From: Comamonadaceae bacterium
GTDB taxonomy: Bacteria; Pseudomonadota; Gammaproteobacteria; Burkholderiales; Burkholderiaceae_C
Direction: 5' to 3'
Length of the DNA: 64,000 nt
Assembly (NCBI GenBank): GCA_947373185.1
Contig: CANBWP010000001.1
Location: forward strand, 140,217 to 204,216
Positions 26,270 to 34,891 of this stretch are shown piece after piece. The position numbers were made by a program, and so were the translations under genes. The notes below the pieces were generated by a model. That model searched no databases. It had not been told where the DNA came from and saw only the letters and a list, made by a program, of their open reading frames with translations. Every line of letters starts with the position of its first letter. Positions within the stretch are counted from its first letter, which is position 1.

Positions 26270-27487
26270 ATGATGTACCAAAACTACCAAGTGATGGCCA
26301 ATGCCTGTGACCCTGTTCGGAAGCTGGCTGAAAAGTCCCAATCCATGTTGTCGCATTGGCCCACCGCCAAGGCCATGCCATACGGCCGCTGGGTTGAAGC
26401 TTATTTGGAGCAGGTGAGCCTGATGGGTCTCACCCATCAGCGGCCTGCCTTTTTGATCGACGCTGTGAAGAACTTTGACGGCTCTGAATCTCAGATCGAA
26501 GAGACAACGGTCAGTCAACGCGTCTTTTGTAACTTGGTCTGTTTCAAGAAAAAGGGCGTCAAGGGCCTACCACGGATCTTGTTGGTAGCCCCCATGTCAG
26601 GCCACTTTGCCACATTGCTGCGCGGCACCGTTCAAACCTTGGTCCAAGACCATGAGGTTTACCTCACTGACTGGTTGAACATCCGTGACATTCCCTTGTC
26701 TGCAGGCAAGTTCGATTTGGATGCGTACATTGATGAGATCATTGCGTCACTGCATGCATTGGGTCCTGGCGTGCACTTGATGGGTGTCTGCCAGCCAACG
26801 GTGGCATGTCTGGCCGCCACCAGCATCATGTCGGAAGACAAAGATCCCTGCGTGCCATCAAGTCTGACCTTGATGGCTGGGCCGATTGATACGCGCATCA
26901 ATCCCACGCAAGTGAATGAGCTGGCCATGACCCAACCCATCGAATGGTTTGAGAAAAATTTGTGCTCCCATGTGCCCTTGCAGTTCTCGGGTGCTGGTCG
27001 CAAGGTCTATCCAGGTTTTGTTCAGCTCTCGGCTTTCATGAACATGAACCTTGAACGCCACAAAAAATCTTTCAAAGATTTGTTTGACTTGCGGCTTTCA
27101 GGCGATAAAGACAAAGCCAATGCCATCCGCGATTTTTACCAAGAATATTTCGCCATCATGGATTTGTCGGCACCGTTTTATTTAGAAACTGTCGAGAAAG
27201 TTTTTCAAAAACATTTGCTCCCTAAAGGCGAGCTCACCTACAAAGACCGAGTTGTCAATCCTGCCAGCATTCGAAATACCTTTTTGATCACGGTTGAAGG
27301 CGAGCGCGATGACATTTGCGGCATCGGACAAACTTTGGCGGCGCAAGATTTATGCAGCAAATTACCAGCCTATCAAAAGACCCATCACTTGCAAGCAGGT
27401 GTGGGTCATTACGGTGTGTTCAGTGGCAAACGTTGGGCTTCTCAAATTTACCCTGTGGTACGCAACGTCATTCAGAGTGTCAACTGA
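26270..27487 (+). CDS. phaZ: Intracellular polyhydroxybutyrate depolymerase
   Basis: A 405-residue protein of the PHB depolymerase family, without signal peptide. It mobilises polyhydroxybutyrate granules in the cytosol. The alpha/beta-hydrolase nucleophile elbow reads MGVCQPTVA, with Cys174 where lipases have Ser, as in the Cys-dependent PhaZa1 of Ralstonia eutropha. Other family blocks are VLLVAPMSGHFATLLRGTV-like (ILLVAPMSGHFATLLRG), YLTDWLNIRDIP, SLTLMAGPIDTRINPT and HLQAGVGHYGVFSGKRW with the catalytic His. AAGGA precedes two adjacent ATGs (26270 and 26273). Either can be the start; longer upstream frames run into the inverted repeat. No other polyhydroxyalkanoate gene is in the window. 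Confidence 0.92.
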   Translation: MMYQNYQVMANACDPVRKLAEKSQSMLSHWPTAKAMPYGRWVEAYLEQVSLMGLTHQRPAFLIDAVKNFDGSESQIEETTVSQRVFCNLVCFKKKGVKGLPRILLVAPMSGHFATLLRGTVQTLVQDHEVYLTDWLNIRDIPLSAGKFDLDAYIDEIIASLHALGPGVHLMGVCQPTVACLAATSIMSEDKDPCVPSSLTLMAGPIDTRINPTQVNELAMTQPIEWFEKNLCSHVPLQFSGAGRKVYPGFVQLSAFMNMNLERHKKSFKDLFDLRLSGDKDKANAIRDFYQEYFAIMDLSAPFYLETVEKVFQKHLLPKGELTYKDRVVNPASIRNTFLITVEGERDDICGIGQTLAAQDLCSKLPAYQKTHHLQAGVGHYGVFSGKRWASQIYPVVRNVIQSVN

Positions 27488-27537
27488 TCCGTTGTCGATC
27501 GATGCATGTCGACTTCAGCGCATCCACGCCTGTCGCA

Positions 27538-28290
27538 TCATTCTAAAAAATGAGCGCGTAATTTCTGCAAGGCGGCAGGTGTGAGCCCCAGCTGGTTTGA
27601 AAGATAGGAATGGACCCCGCCATGTTCAGTTTCAATGATGTCCAATGAAGCTGTGAGAAAACTCTCTTGAACTTCCCATACAATTTTCAAAACATCGGGC
27701 GAGAGCGTGGTGGCGCCCGTGCTGTTGCGCTTGTAGAGTTGGTTGGTCAGCAAGTAGTCATGCCAAATGTCTTTCTCTGAGACGCCCAAGGCAAACAGCA
27801 CCAGCGCAGCTGCCAGCCCCGTTCGGTCTTTGCCGGCGGTGCAATGAAACAGCAAGGGGTCTGGCTTGTCCAATAAATGCTCAAACAATTGTGCAAAGCG
27901 ATGAGAGTCAAGGCGCACAAAGTCTCGGTACGTGGTCTGCATGGCGTCCAAGGCATCGACTGCAGTGAGGGGCTTGCCTGATAGGTGATGGGCTTGTAGC
28001 CGTTGAACCACGGTGGGCTCTATGTTCAGGCTGTGGCGTTCAATCTGGGGCCAGTGATACGACTGCGCTTGGCTTTCCTGCTGCCCTCTGAAATCGAACG
28101 CACGCGCAATGCCTAAGGCTTCAAGTTGCGTCACATCCTTGGGTACCAAATTGGCCAAATGATCAGATCGAAAAAGCTTGCGCCATTTCACAGGCCGATT
28201 TTCGTGCCCCTTGTAGCCGCCCAAGTCTCGAAAATTAGAGGCGCCTTGAAGCGGAATGTGACGCCGAGCCAAGTCTTGCGGTGTGTGCAT
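27538..28290 (-). CDS. Tyrosine-protein-phosphatase-like protein
   Basis: A 250-residue cytosolic protein of the Y_phosphatase3 type. The P-loop is FHCTAGKDRTGLAAALVL (CxxGKDRTG), and the N-terminus GASNFRDLGGYKG is the matching substrate-side motif. Family members dephosphorylate protein tyrosine or phosphoinositide-like substrates; the target here is unknown. The ATG at 28290 is used; a TTG at 28299 would overlap the stop of the ABC ATPase gene as TTGA. Either way it is the last gene of the amino-acid transporter operon, an unusual companion. Confidence 0.82.
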   Translation of the reverse strand: MHTPQDLARRHIPLQGASNFRDLGGYKGHENRPVKWRKLFRSDHLANLVPKDVTQLEALGIARAFDFRGQQESQAQSYHWPQIERHSLNIEPTVVQRLQAHHLSGKPLTAVDALDAMQTTYRDFVRLDSHRFAQLFEHLLDKPDPLLFHCTAGKDRTGLAAALVLFALGVSEKDIWHDYLLTNQLYKRNSTGATTLSPDVLKIVWEVQESFLTASLDIIETEHGGVHSYLSNQLGLTPAALQKLRAHFLE

Positions 28291-28295
28291 GGCTG

Positions 28296-29033
28296 TCAAG
28301 TCAGAGCGGACAGGAACTGCACCAACTCAGGTGTTTTCGGATGACCGAAAACTTCAGCCGGTGTACCGCTTTCATGCACACGTCCTTGGTGCATGAAGAT
28401 GACGCGGTCAGCCACCTTGCGGGCAAAGTTCATCTCGTGCGTCACCATCAACAACGTCATGCCTTCTTCGGCCAGGCTTTCTACCACCCGCAGTACTTCG
28501 CCGACCAACTCGGGGTCCAGTGCCGATGTGATTTCATCGCAGAGCAAAATTTGAGGTTCCATGGCCAATGCGCGTGCAATGGCCACGCGTTGCTGTTGAC
28601 CACCAGAGAGCTGGTCAGGCCAGGCTTCAAATTTCTCACCCAGGCCCACGCGTTCCAGCAATTTGTGCGCTTGTGCGGCCGCGCTGGCCTTGTCTTTTTG
28701 TTTGACCAAACCGGGTGCCAACATGATGTTCTGACCTACACGCAGGTGAGGAAACAAATTGAAACTTTGAAAAATCATGCCGACTTTTTGTCGAAGACTG
28801 CGCATCGCTTGGGCATCGTGATGCAGCAAGGCTTGATGGTCGACTGTCAAGGTACCGGCTTGAAAGGTCTCTAAGCCATTGACGCAGCGAAGCAAAGTGC
28901 TTTTGCCAGAACCACTTTTGCCGATGATGGCAATCACTTCACCAGCGTGCACTTGAAGGTCAATGCCCTTTAAAACTTCGTTGTCGCCAAAGCTTTTGCG
29001 AAGTCCCTGAATGGCCAACAAAGGTTCATGCAT
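28296..29033 (-). CDS. Amino-acid ABC transporter ATPase
   Basis: A 245-residue ABC ATPase of the polar amino acid (GlnQ/HisP-like) group. Walker A GKSGSGKST, Q-loop GMIFQSFNLFPHLRVGQN, signature LSGGQQQR, Walker B ILLCDEITSALDPE, and switch His in VTHEMNFARKVADR. The Q-loop wording FQSFNLFPH is specific to amino-acid transporters. The ATG at 29033 overlaps the permease stop by eight bases. Genes run binding protein, two permeases, ATPase, phosphatase on the minus strand. Confidence 0.92.
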   Translation of the reverse strand: MHEPLLAIQGLRKSFGDNEVLKGIDLQVHAGEVIAIIGKSGSGKSTLLRCVNGLETFQAGTLTVDHQALLHHDAQAMRSLRQKVGMIFQSFNLFPHLRVGQNIMLAPGLVKQKDKASAAAQAHKLLERVGLGEKFEAWPDQLSGGQQQRVAIARALAMEPQILLCDEITSALDPELVGEVLRVVESLAEEGMTLLMVTHEMNFARKVADRVIFMHQGRVHESGTPAEVFGHPKTPELVQFLSALT

Positions 29034-29679
29034 GTCCACGTTGGACCTTTCGTTCGAGTTGTTTTGCAAAGTAAGAGACCGGAAAGCACAGGGCGAAATA
29101 CAAAAGTGCTACGCAGCTGTAAACCAAGAAGGGTTTGAAGGTGGCGTTCGTGATCATGGTGCCGGCTTTGGTCAGTTCAATGAAGCCAATGACGGAGGCT
29201 AAGGCGGTTCCCTTGATCACCTGCACCAAGAAGCCCACAGTGGGCGGAATGGCAATTTTGAAAGCCTGCGGCAAGATCACGTATCGCAGTTGCTCGAAAA
29301 AGCTCAAGGCCAAACTTTGACTGGCTTCCCATTGCCCCTTGGGGATGGCGTTGACACATCCTCGCCAAATTTCCGCCAGAAAAGCGCTGCTGTAAAGGGT
29401 GAGGGCCACACCGGCTGCTAACCAGGGCGAGGTTTCAATGCCAATCAAAGCCATGCCAAAGTAAGCCAAAAAAAGTTGCATGAGCAGGGGCGTGCCTTGG
29501 AAAATTTGCACATACACATTGACGAAGCATCGGGCCCATTTGCTGGCGGACAAGCGGGACACCAGCAGCAGCAAGCCCACCAAGCCGCCCCCCACAAAAG
29601 CAATGAGCGAGAGCATCACGGTCCAGCGCAATGCCATCAGCAGGTTTCTGAAAATATCCCAAAGAGAAAAATCAACCAT
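29026..29679 (-). CDS. Amino-acid ABC transporter permease (second subunit)
   Basis: A 217-residue inner-membrane permease of the HisMQ type. It has about five hydrophobic segments, an FQGTPLLMQLFLAYFG motif and the coupling loop EASQSLALSFFEQLRYVILPQA. The ATG at 29679 follows GAGAG and comes after the preceding permease stop; an earlier TTG at 29703 would overlap that stop. It pairs with the permease at 29693-30355 to form a heterodimeric channel. Confidence 0.9.
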   Translation of the reverse strand: MVDFSLWDIFRNLLMALRWTVMLSLIAFVGGGLVGLLLLVSRLSASKWARCFVNVYVQIFQGTPLLMQLFLAYFGMALIGIETSPWLAAGVALTLYSSAFLAEIWRGCVNAIPKGQWEASQSLALSFFEQLRYVILPQAFKIAIPPTVGFLVQVIKGTALASVIGFIELTKAGTMITNATFKPFLVYSCVALLYFALCFPVSYFAKQLERKVQRGHA

Positions 29680-29692
29680 TTTGAAACTCTCT

Positions 29693-30355
29693 TTAGCGAC
29701 CAAACAAAAAGCGTGGGCCGAGCCAGTTGAGCAAACGGCGCAAAGCCATGGCCAGGGCCAAGTAGGTCAAGGTGGCGACGATGAAGGCTTCAAAGGCCCT
29801 GAAATTGCGGCTTTGAATGAGGTTGGCGGCATGGCTCAGTTCTTCAGTAGAAATCTGCCCACACACGGCAGAGCCCAACATCACGATGATGATTTGACTG
29901 ACCAAGGCTGGCCAAACTTTTTGCAGTGCAGGCGGCAATACCACATGCGCGAAAATTTGAACCGGCTTTAAAGCCAAACTCAGTGCGGCCTCCATCTGAC
30001 CTTTGGGCGTTGCTTCTATGCCCGCGCGAATGATCTCTGTGGCGTAGGCGCTCAGATTGACCACCATGGCAATGATGGAAGCCACCTCGGGTGACAAACG
30101 CACACCCAAGGCGGGCAAGCCAAAGTAAACAAAGAACAGTTGCACGATGAAGGGTGTGTTGCGGATGGTTTCCACATAGCTGCCCGCCAAGGCGCGCAAA
30201 GGCAAACTGCCATGAACGCGGGACCAGGCAAGCAAAATGCCAAGCACCAATCCCAACACGGTAGAAACGCCTGTCAGCCCAACGGTCCAGGCGACGCCCT
30301 TCACCAGCAAAGGCCATTCAGCCAGGACGCTGATGAAATCTAGTTCAATGCGCAT
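29693..30355 (-). CDS. Amino-acid ABC transporter permease (first subunit)
   Basis: A 220-residue inner-membrane permease of the HisMQ type. Motifs are ETIRNTPFIVQLFFVYFGLPALG and the coupling loop EAALSLALKPVQIFAHVVLPPAL. It starts 18 bases after the binding-protein stop and ends 13 bases before the second permease. Both permeases are of similar length, consistent with duplication in this transporter class. Confidence 0.9.
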   Translation of the reverse strand: MRIELDFISVLAEWPLLVKGVAWTVGLTGVSTVLGLVLGILLAWSRVHGSLPLRALAGSYVETIRNTPFIVQLFFVYFGLPALGVRLSPEVASIIAMVVNLSAYATEIIRAGIEATPKGQMEAALSLALKPVQIFAHVVLPPALQKVWPALVSQIIIVMLGSAVCGQISTEELSHAANLIQSRNFRAFEAFIVATLTYLALAMALRRLLNWLGPRFLFGR

Positions 30356-30373
30356 GAGCGACCAGGTGCGCCA

Positions 30374-31174
30374 TCAAAGTGGCAGATCGCCAGCAGGGCG
30401 GCCCAACCATTTTTGAGACATCTTGTCGATGTCACCGGCCTTACGACCTTGGGCAATGATTTCGTTCACTTTCAAACGCAGCTTGTCTTCACCCTTGGCC
30501 ACACCGATGAAATTGGGGGAGTCTTTCAGCAAGAGTTTGTACTCCGTGTTCAAGCCTGGGTTTTTGGTCATGATGGTGCCGGCCACCGAAGCGCCTGTGG
30601 CAATCACTTGAACCTGACCCGATATGAAGGACGAGATGGTGGCGTTGTTGTCTTCAAAGCGTTTGACATCGACACCAGATGGCATCACTTTGGAAAGTTC
30701 TTGGTCCTCCATGGCACCACGTGTGACGCCCACCGACTTGCCCACCAAGTCATTGAAGCTTTTGATGCTGACATTTTTGGCCGCAAAAACCGCTTGGAAA
30801 AAGGGAGAGTAGGCTGATGTGAAGTCGATCACCTTTTCACGTTCGGCATTTTTACCCAAGGTGGAAATGACCAAGTCTGCCTTTTTGGTTTGCAAATAAG
30901 GAATGCGGTTGGCACTGATGACTGGAATCAATTCAACTTTGACGCCCAATTTTTGGCCGATGTAATTGGCCATTTCAACGTCCAGCCCCTGAGGTTGAAG
31001 GTCAATGCCCACAAAACCGTAAGGCGGGTAGTCTGTTGGAATGGCAATTTTGATGAGCTTGGATTTCATGACATCGTCCAAGGCATTTTGAGCATGGACG
31101 GCTGTACCGGTCAGAGCCAAGCCGGCCAAGAGGGCCAAAACCAAGCGGCGTTGTGCAACAAAACTGAATTTCAT
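30374..31174 (-). CDS. Amino-acid-type periplasmic solute-binding protein of the transporter
   Basis: A 266-residue precursor with a signal peptide (MKFSFVAQRRLVLALLAGL, cleavage after VHAQ). The SBP_bac_3 pattern is present: IKIAIPTDYPPYGFVGIDLQPQGLDVEMANYIGQKLGVKVELIPV, then KADLVISTLGKNAEREKVIDFTSAYSP (shown in parts: DFTSAYSP). The ATG has AGGAG seven bases upstream. It is the first gene of the minus-strand operon and is followed by two permeases, an ATPase and a phosphatase. The likely ligand is a polar or acidic amino acid, by family only. Confidence 0.9.
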   Translation of the reverse strand: MKFSFVAQRRLVLALLAGLALTGTAVHAQNALDDVMKSKLIKIAIPTDYPPYGFVGIDLQPQGLDVEMANYIGQKLGVKVELIPVISANRIPYLQTKKADLVISTLGKNAEREKVIDFTSAYSPFFQAVFAAKNVSIKSFNDLVGKSVGVTRGAMEDQELSKVMPSGVDVKRFEDNNATISSFISGQVQVIATGASVAGTIMTKNPGLNTEYKLLLKDSPNFIGVAKGEDKLRLKVNEIIAQGRKAGDIDKMSQKWLGRPAGDLPL

Positions 31175-31359
31175 GAATGAACTCCTGATGAGGTTAATGC
31201 GAAGATGCCATCGGTTTGCAAGACTTGTGCCGCCTTTTGACGCGCTTCAAAGGGGCGGGATTTCATTTCAAGACATTGTATGCACCAATAAGAGGAGGGC
31301 GGCTAAGGGGATGTGCGAGGCGCACCTTTTGCGGGATTCTTGAAAATCTGAGTGCCTGA

Positions 31360-31389
31360 TTGCGCGAGCCTAATTTTCGGTGCTATAAT
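31360..31389 (+). promoter_or_regulatory. Promoter of the tRNA-Arg gene
   Basis: A -10 TATAAT at 31384-31389 and a -35-like TTGCGC at 31360-31365 are separated by 18 bases. The tRNA begins 11 bases after the -10, so transcription would start at or just before the mature 5' end. Confidence 0.7.
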
Positions 31390-31399
31390 CGACAGCTTA

Positions 31400-31476
31400 G
31401 CGGCTGTAGCTCAGCTGGATAGAGTACTTGGCTACGAACCAAGGGGTCGTGGGTTCGATTCCTGCCAGCCGCACCA
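31400..31476 (+). tRNA. tRNA-Arg, anticodon ACG, CCA encoded
   Basis: A 77-base cloverleaf. Acceptor GCGGCTG pairs with CAGCCGC, the anticodon stem CTTGG/CCAAG surrounds the loop CTACGAA (anticodon ACG), and the T-arm contains GGTTCGATTCC. The discriminator base is A and CCA is encoded (31474-31476). ACG decodes CGU, CGC and CGA after A34 is converted to inosine. It has its own promoter and terminator and is followed by greB. Confidence 0.97.
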
Positions 31477-31505
31477 GATTTCGATTGCAAGATCGTATCT
31501 AGAAC

Positions 31506-31540
31506 ACAGCTTAGAGGCTTACGTCTCTAGGCTGTTTTTC
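31506..31540 (+). terminator. Terminator of the tRNA-Arg gene
   Basis: ACAGCTTAGAG (31506-31516) and CTCTAGGCTGT (31525-31535) form an 11-base stem with one G-U pair, an eight-base loop and a T run directly after. It lies 30 bases after the tRNA. Confidence 0.7.
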
Positions 31541-31603
31541 TTTGTGCGATCCGTTTTCGCGTCATTTCGAATTTCAACTGTGGTTCTTCCAAACCTAAAG
31601 GTC

Positions 31604-32176
31604 ATGAGCAAAGCATTCACCCGCGAATCTGATGCCGACGTCCAAGACGATGGCGAGGACCCGAGTCTGCCACCGCTGCCAGCTGGCGCGCGCAATTACA
31701 TGACGCCCAAGGGCTACTCAGATTTGCGAGCCGAATTGTTCATGCTCATGGACGATGAGCGCCCCAAGGTCGTGGACATTGTGCATTGGGCTGCCAGCAA
31801 TGGCGACCGCTCAGAAAATGGCGACTACATCTACGGCAAAAAAAGATTGCGAGAAATTGACCGGCGCATTCGCTTCCTGACCAAGCGCTTGGAAATTGCC
31901 GAAGTTACCGATCCCAGCGTTCATCACGGCAAAGATCAAGTTTTCTTTGGTGCCACAGTCAGGTACGTCGAAGAAAATGGTGAAGAACGCACCGTCACCA
32001 TTCGGGGTATTGACGAGGCTGACAGCCTAAACGGTGAGGTGAGCTGGGTGTCGCCGATTGCGCGCACCTTGCTCAAATCAAGCACGGGCGATGTGCTCAA
32101 ATTGGTCACGCCGCAAGGCTGGCGCGAGATTGAAGTGCTCGAAGTGACTTACCCCCAAGCTGGTGAACCCTCCTAG
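31604..32176 (+). CDS. greB: Transcription elongation factor GreB
   Basis: A 190-residue GreA/GreB protein. The N-terminal coiled-coil has the acidic tip region, with NGDRSENGDYIYGKKRLREIDRRI visible in parts (ASNGDRSENGDYIYGK). The C-terminal FKBP-like domain contains FFGATVRYVEENGEE, SWVSPIARTLLKSSTGDVL. The longer N-terminus and YIYGKKRLREID wording fit GreB rather than GreA. It rescues backtracked RNA polymerase by stimulating transcript cleavage. The ATG at 31604 starts MSKAFTRE as in homologues; an open frame extending upstream covers the tRNA and is not coding. It is convergent to spoT with 24 bases between, containing a perfect GCGAGC/GCTCGC hairpin without a T tract. Confidence 0.94.
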   Translation: MSKAFTRESDADVQDDGEDPSLPPLPAGARNYMTPKGYSDLRAELFMLMDDERPKVVDIVHWAASNGDRSENGDYIYGKKRLREIDRRIRFLTKRLEIAEVTDPSVHHGKDQVFFGATVRYVEENGEERTVTIRGIDEADSLNGEVSWVSPIARTLLKSSTGDVLKLVTPQGWREIEVLEVTYPQAGEPS

Positions 32177-32200
32177 TCAGCGAGCAGCCGCTCGCCCACC

Positions 32201-34522
32201 TTACTCTTCGGGTGCGTTTTGACCGCGAACTCTGTGGGTGATGCGCTCAGCATTCAACACAGCAGGTGTGCGTTTTAAATTCTTCAAAACCGTTTCCAGG
32301 TGGCTCAGGTCACGCACTGAAATGATGAAGGTATTTTGGGCGGCGTCTTGTGCACTGGCTTGCCCCATCTCCACGTGGGTGATGTCCACTTCTGAGTTGG
32401 CCAGGGTGCCAGCTACGCGGGCCAACACGCCTTTGGTGTTGACCACCGTGACGCTGATGCTGGTTTCAAAACTGCGCTGCGGTTCATCGGACCACTCCAC
32501 CCCAATGAAGCGCTCGCTGTCTTTTTGTTGAAGTTTTAAGCCCACGCTGCAATCGGCCGTGTGCACGGCCAACCCTTCTCCGCGGCCTAAATAGCCAATG
32601 ATTTTGTCGCCTGGCAGTGGGTGGCAGCAATGCGAATAAACCACCGACGCATTTTCTGAACCATCAAGCATGATCGCGCCTTGCGACACACTTTCATGCG
32701 CCATGAAACGCTCGCGCGTCATGAGAAGTGGATCAGGCTTCTCACCCAATTCAGACAACAAGGCTGCAATTCGTTTGGCCACAATGCTGGCGATGCGTTT
32801 GCCAAGGCCCACATCGACCAACAGATCGCTGCGGTTCTTGTTGCCTGTGAAGCGCAACAATTTTTCCCACAAGGCTTGATAGCGCGCTGGGTCTTCGGGC
32901 ATTTGCTCTATGCCTTCAGCACGCAAAGCTTGCGTGAGCAATTTCAATCCCAAGTCCATGGACTCGCTGTGGGCCATGGTTTTCAAGTGGTGCCGAATTC
33001 TGGAACGAGCCCGTCCTGTGCGAACAAAGCCAAGCCAAGATGGGTTGGGCGCTGACACTGGTGCTGTCATGACCTCGACCACATCGCCGTTTTTCAACTC
33101 GGTGCGCAAAGGCACTTGCTGATTGTTGATTTTGGCGGCCACCAAGTGATCGCCTAAATTGCTGTGAATCATGTAGGCAAAATCGACCACCGTGGCACCA
33201 CGGGGCAGCGACATGATTTGGCTCTTGGGTGTGAACACATAAACTGCATCGGGGAACAAGTCGACCTTGACGTGATCCCAAAATTCGGAGGCATCGTGGG
33301 TCTCCTTTTGAATGTCCAGCAGGGATTGCAACCACTGCGTGCCCAAACGCTCAGACGCCATGCTGCCCGACTCATTGTCTTTGTAAAGCCAATGCGCAGC
33401 CACACCGGATTCCGCCACAACATTCATGGCTTCGGTTCTCATTTGAAACTCGACATTGACACCCGAAGGCCCAACCAGGGTGGTGTGCAGCGATTGATAG
33501 CCATTGACCTTGCCAATGGCAATGTGGTCCTTAAAACGGCCCGGTACGGGTTTGTACATCTGATGCAAGATGCCCATGGCTGTATAGCAATCAATCACGG
33601 AAGGCACGATCAATCTGAAGCCGTAAATGTCGGTGACTTGTGCAAAGCTCAGATGCTTGTCATCCATTTTTTTGTAAATGGAATACAGTGTTTTTTCTCG
33701 ACCGGTGATTTGAACCTGCATGCCCGCTTGGGCAAAAGTCGATTCCAATTCGCCTTGTACTTTTTGAATCAAATCGCGTCTGCGATTGCGCGCTTTGGCC
33801 ACGGCTTTGGCCAAAATGGCATAGCGCCAAGGTTTTAAATGGCGGAACGATAAGTCTTGCAGTTCCCGATAAGTTTGGTTCAAGCCCAATCGGTGCGCAA
33901 TGGGGGCATAGATCTCTAAAGTCTCTGAAGAAATACGGCCCCATTTGTCCCTCGGCATGTCGGACATGGTGCGCATGTTGTGCGTGCGATCTGCCAGCTT
34001 GATTAAGATGACGCGCACATCGCGGGCCATGGCCAACAACATTTTGCGAAACGATTCCGCTTGGTTTTCTTCGCGGGTGTTGAACTCCAGTTTGTCCAAC
34101 TTGGTCAGGCCATCCACCAACTCGGCCACTGAAGATCCGAACTTTTCAATCAGGTCCGACTTGGTGACGCCGCAGTCTTCCATGACGTCGTGCATCAAAG
34201 CCGCCATCAGTGCGGGGGCGTCCAGTTTCCATTCAGTGCATTGCGATGCGACCGAGATGGGATGGGTGATGTAGGGCTCGCCGTTTTTGCGCAATTGCCC
34301 TAGGTGGGCTTCGTCTGCAAACCGATAGGCTTTGCGAACCAGTTCAATGTCGGAGGCCGAGAGGTAGCCTAATTGGGCGACCAAGGCGGCAAAACTGGCA
34401 GCGGCAGCATTGGCTGCGCTGGCGGTGGGGGTGCCCACTTGGATGTTGTGAGCGTTGTCGCGCATTCCGGGTATTGAAGTACTACCGGATTTGTGAAAAA
34501 TAGAAGAAAAAGCTGCGCGCAT
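32201..34522 (-). CDS. spoT: Bifunctional (p)ppGpp synthetase/hydrolase (SpoT/Rel type)
   Basis: A 773-residue stringent-response enzyme. The domains in order are an HD hydrolase (ALMHDVMEDCG, HTHPIS-like ITHPISVA, LADRTHNMRTM), the synthetase domain (GREKTLYSIYKKM, DIYGFRLIVPS, YQSLHTTLVGP), TGS (VFTPKSQIMSLPRGATVVDFAY), and a C-terminal ACT domain. HD residues are intact, so hydrolase activity is expected, and the synthetase motifs are also intact. The first 45 residues are variable and the start could be internal (M20). It lies downstream of yicC-gmk-rpoZ, but a terminator separates it from rpoZ. This order is common in Burkholderiales. Confidence 0.95.
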   Translation of the reverse strand: MRAAFSSIFHKSGSTSIPGMRDNAHNIQVGTPTASAANAAAASFAALVAQLGYLSASDIELVRKAYRFADEAHLGQLRKNGEPYITHPISVASQCTEWKLDAPALMAALMHDVMEDCGVTKSDLIEKFGSSVAELVDGLTKLDKLEFNTREENQAESFRKMLLAMARDVRVILIKLADRTHNMRTMSDMPRDKWGRISSETLEIYAPIAHRLGLNQTYRELQDLSFRHLKPWRYAILAKAVAKARNRRRDLIQKVQGELESTFAQAGMQVQITGREKTLYSIYKKMDDKHLSFAQVTDIYGFRLIVPSVIDCYTAMGILHQMYKPVPGRFKDHIAIGKVNGYQSLHTTLVGPSGVNVEFQMRTEAMNVVAESGVAAHWLYKDNESGSMASERLGTQWLQSLLDIQKETHDASEFWDHVKVDLFPDAVYVFTPKSQIMSLPRGATVVDFAYMIHSNLGDHLVAAKINNQQVPLRTELKNGDVVEVMTAPVSAPNPSWLGFVRTGRARSRIRHHLKTMAHSESMDLGLKLLTQALRAEGIEQMPEDPARYQALWEKLLRFTGNKNRSDLLVDVGLGKRIASIVAKRIAALLSELGEKPDPLLMTRERFMAHESVSQGAIMLDGSENASVVYSHCCHPLPGDKIIGYLGRGEGLAVHTADCSVGLKLQQKDSERFIGVEWSDEPQRSFETSISVTVVNTKGVLARVAGTLANSEVDITHVEMGQASAQDAAQNTFIISVRDLSHLETVLKNLKRTPAVLNAERITHRVRGQNAPEE

Positions 34523-34599
34523 GCCTCAAATGTAACGCGAGTCAGTGGCCTTCAGAAAGCCCTCGAAAAGGGCAGCTTCAATTTGGGTTTTCCAGACAT

Positions 34600-34632
34600 G
34601 AAAAAGCCCCAGGTCTTGAAACTTTGGGGCTT
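34600..34632 (-). terminator. Terminator after rpoZ
   Basis: On the minus strand, AAGCCCCA, a 13-base loop and TGGGGCTT are followed by TTTTTC. It ends the gmk-rpoZ transcript or attenuates read-through into spoT, which starts 78 bases further on. Confidence 0.7.
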
Positions 34633-34670
34633 GGGGTGCCAAACCGCAAGGGTTTGGCGAGGGGTAGAAA

Positions 34671-34871
34671 TTAGTTTACTTTTTTGAGCATTTCCAAACC
34701 AACTTTGCCGGCAGCAATTTCGCGCAGGGCAGTGACGCCAGGCTTGTTTTTGCTTTCGACTCGGGGGGTGTGGCCTTGGCTCAGCATGCGGGCACGGTAA
34801 GTTGCCGCCAATACCAATTGGAAACGGTTAGGGATCTGTTCCAAGCAATCTTCAACAGTGATGCGGGCCAT
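34671..34871 (-). CDS. rpoZ: RNA polymerase omega subunit
   Basis: A 66-residue protein with the conserved N-terminus [30 protein letters not shown], visible as [18 protein letters not shown]. Omega helps fold and assemble beta-prime and is needed for part of the ppGpp response. GGAG lies nine bases before the ATG. gmk precedes it by 20 bases on the same strand, and spoT follows. Confidence 0.95.
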   Translation of the reverse strand: MARITVEDCLEQIPNRFQLVLAATYRARMLSQGHTPRVESKNKPGVTALREIAAGKVGLEMLKKVN

Positions 34872-34891
34872 GACGGTCTCCGGTAAAAAAT

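Noticed and set aside
31352..31603. Upstream extension of the greB reading frame
   Set aside because: It runs through the tRNA-Arg gene and its terminator; the start at 31604 gives the normal GreB N-terminus.
32180..32195. Perfect GCGAGC/GCTCGC hairpin between greB and spoT
   Set aside because: No T tract on either strand and only a six-base stem; too weak to call a terminator.
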